Assembly (NCBI GenBank): GCA_033239525.1
Contig: BSYO01000003.1
Coordinates: 8,116,001-8,180,000 of the forward strand
Direction: 5' to 3'
Source of the DNA: Nepenthes gracilis
Lineage: Eukaryota; Streptophyta; Magnoliopsida; Caryophyllales; Nepenthaceae
Length of the DNA stretch: 64,000 bases
The notes beneath the pieces are model-generated. The model did no database searches, was not told the origin of the DNA, and saw nothing but the letters and a program-made list of their open reading frames with translations. The position numbers and the translations under genes were made by a program. Shown piece after piece: positions 63,999 to 64,000 of this stretch (its first letter is position 1; the number at the start of each line of letters is the position of its first letter).

Positions 63999-64000
63999 CA

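Larger units (their letters stand above)
59560..64000 (+). mobile_element. 5' part of a decayed Tat-type Ty3/Gypsy element, running off the window
   Basis: A U3-like region with a TATA box (cctataaatataac, 59911-59924) leads to an LTR end at about 60217 (ACGCATCA). The next bases, TTAGCGCCATCTATGGGAA, resemble the 'TGGCGCCRTCTGTGGGAA' primer-binding region of plant Tat-type elements. Then come gag (about 60970-61340), a protease/linker (62280-62480) and reverse transcriptase (62850-63443) remnants in plus orientation, continuing past the window edge. The 5' end of the LTR was not located. Confidence 0.7.

Overview
This is nuclear DNA of a flowering plant, most likely a eudicot. The evidence is GT-AG introns, AT-rich spacers, plant-specific gene families (an F-box/LRR protein, an NSP-interacting-kinase type receptor kinase, S-adenosylmethionine decarboxylase with its conserved upstream ORF, and a plastid membrane protein) and abundant Ty1/Copia and Ty3/Gypsy retrotransposons. 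I saw no bacterial-type features, CRISPR arrays or complete RNA genes. All exon boundaries were read by eye from splice signals, reading-frame continuity and remembered family sequence.

Layout: 1-3142 is the 3' end of a Ty3/Gypsy element that carries an antisense ORF before its LTR. 4383-5898 (+) is a three-exon F-box/LRR gene. 7134-10950 (-) is an eleven-exon NIK-type LRR receptor kinase with all kinase motifs present. 11.1-17.1 kb is AT-rich spacer with a solo LTR (13412-14296, perfect 5-bp target duplication) inserted into one copy of a tandem repeat whose second copy shows the empty site. 17572-18666 (-) is an intronless S-adenosylmethionine decarboxylase main ORF, preceded by the conserved tiny and small upstream ORFs, the latter split by an intron. 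20.3-24.1 kb is spacer with a second LTR related to the one at 2-3 kb.

The most notable object is 24171-48921 (-). It is one intact eight-exon gene for a plastid-targeted multi-membrane protein (I believe the DUF2232-type family). Its fifth intron was about 109 bp and has grown to about 17.1 kb through a nest of Copia retrotransposons: an outer plus-strand element (25249-42246, LTRs of 346 bp), a complete minus-strand Copia in its RNase H region (36160-41666, target duplication CAAAA), and a chimera of two truncated minus-strand Copia elements in its gag region (about 26492-33101). Coding frame and splice signals of the host gene survive on both sides.

The right third (49-64 kb) has no host gene that I can recognise. 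It holds eroded Ty3-type LTRs, a coding-poor LTR element (52966-59521) and, from about 59.8 kb to the window edge, the 5' part of a decayed Tat-type Ty3/Gypsy element with gag, protease-linker and reverse transcriptase remnants.

The four host genes are functionally unrelated (ubiquitin-ligase adaptor, receptor kinase, polyamine synthesis, plastid membrane protein), as is normal for a plant chromosome segment. The common theme is retrotransposon turnover: solo LTRs, nested and deleted elements, and catalytic Asp-to-Asn changes in reverse transcriptases.
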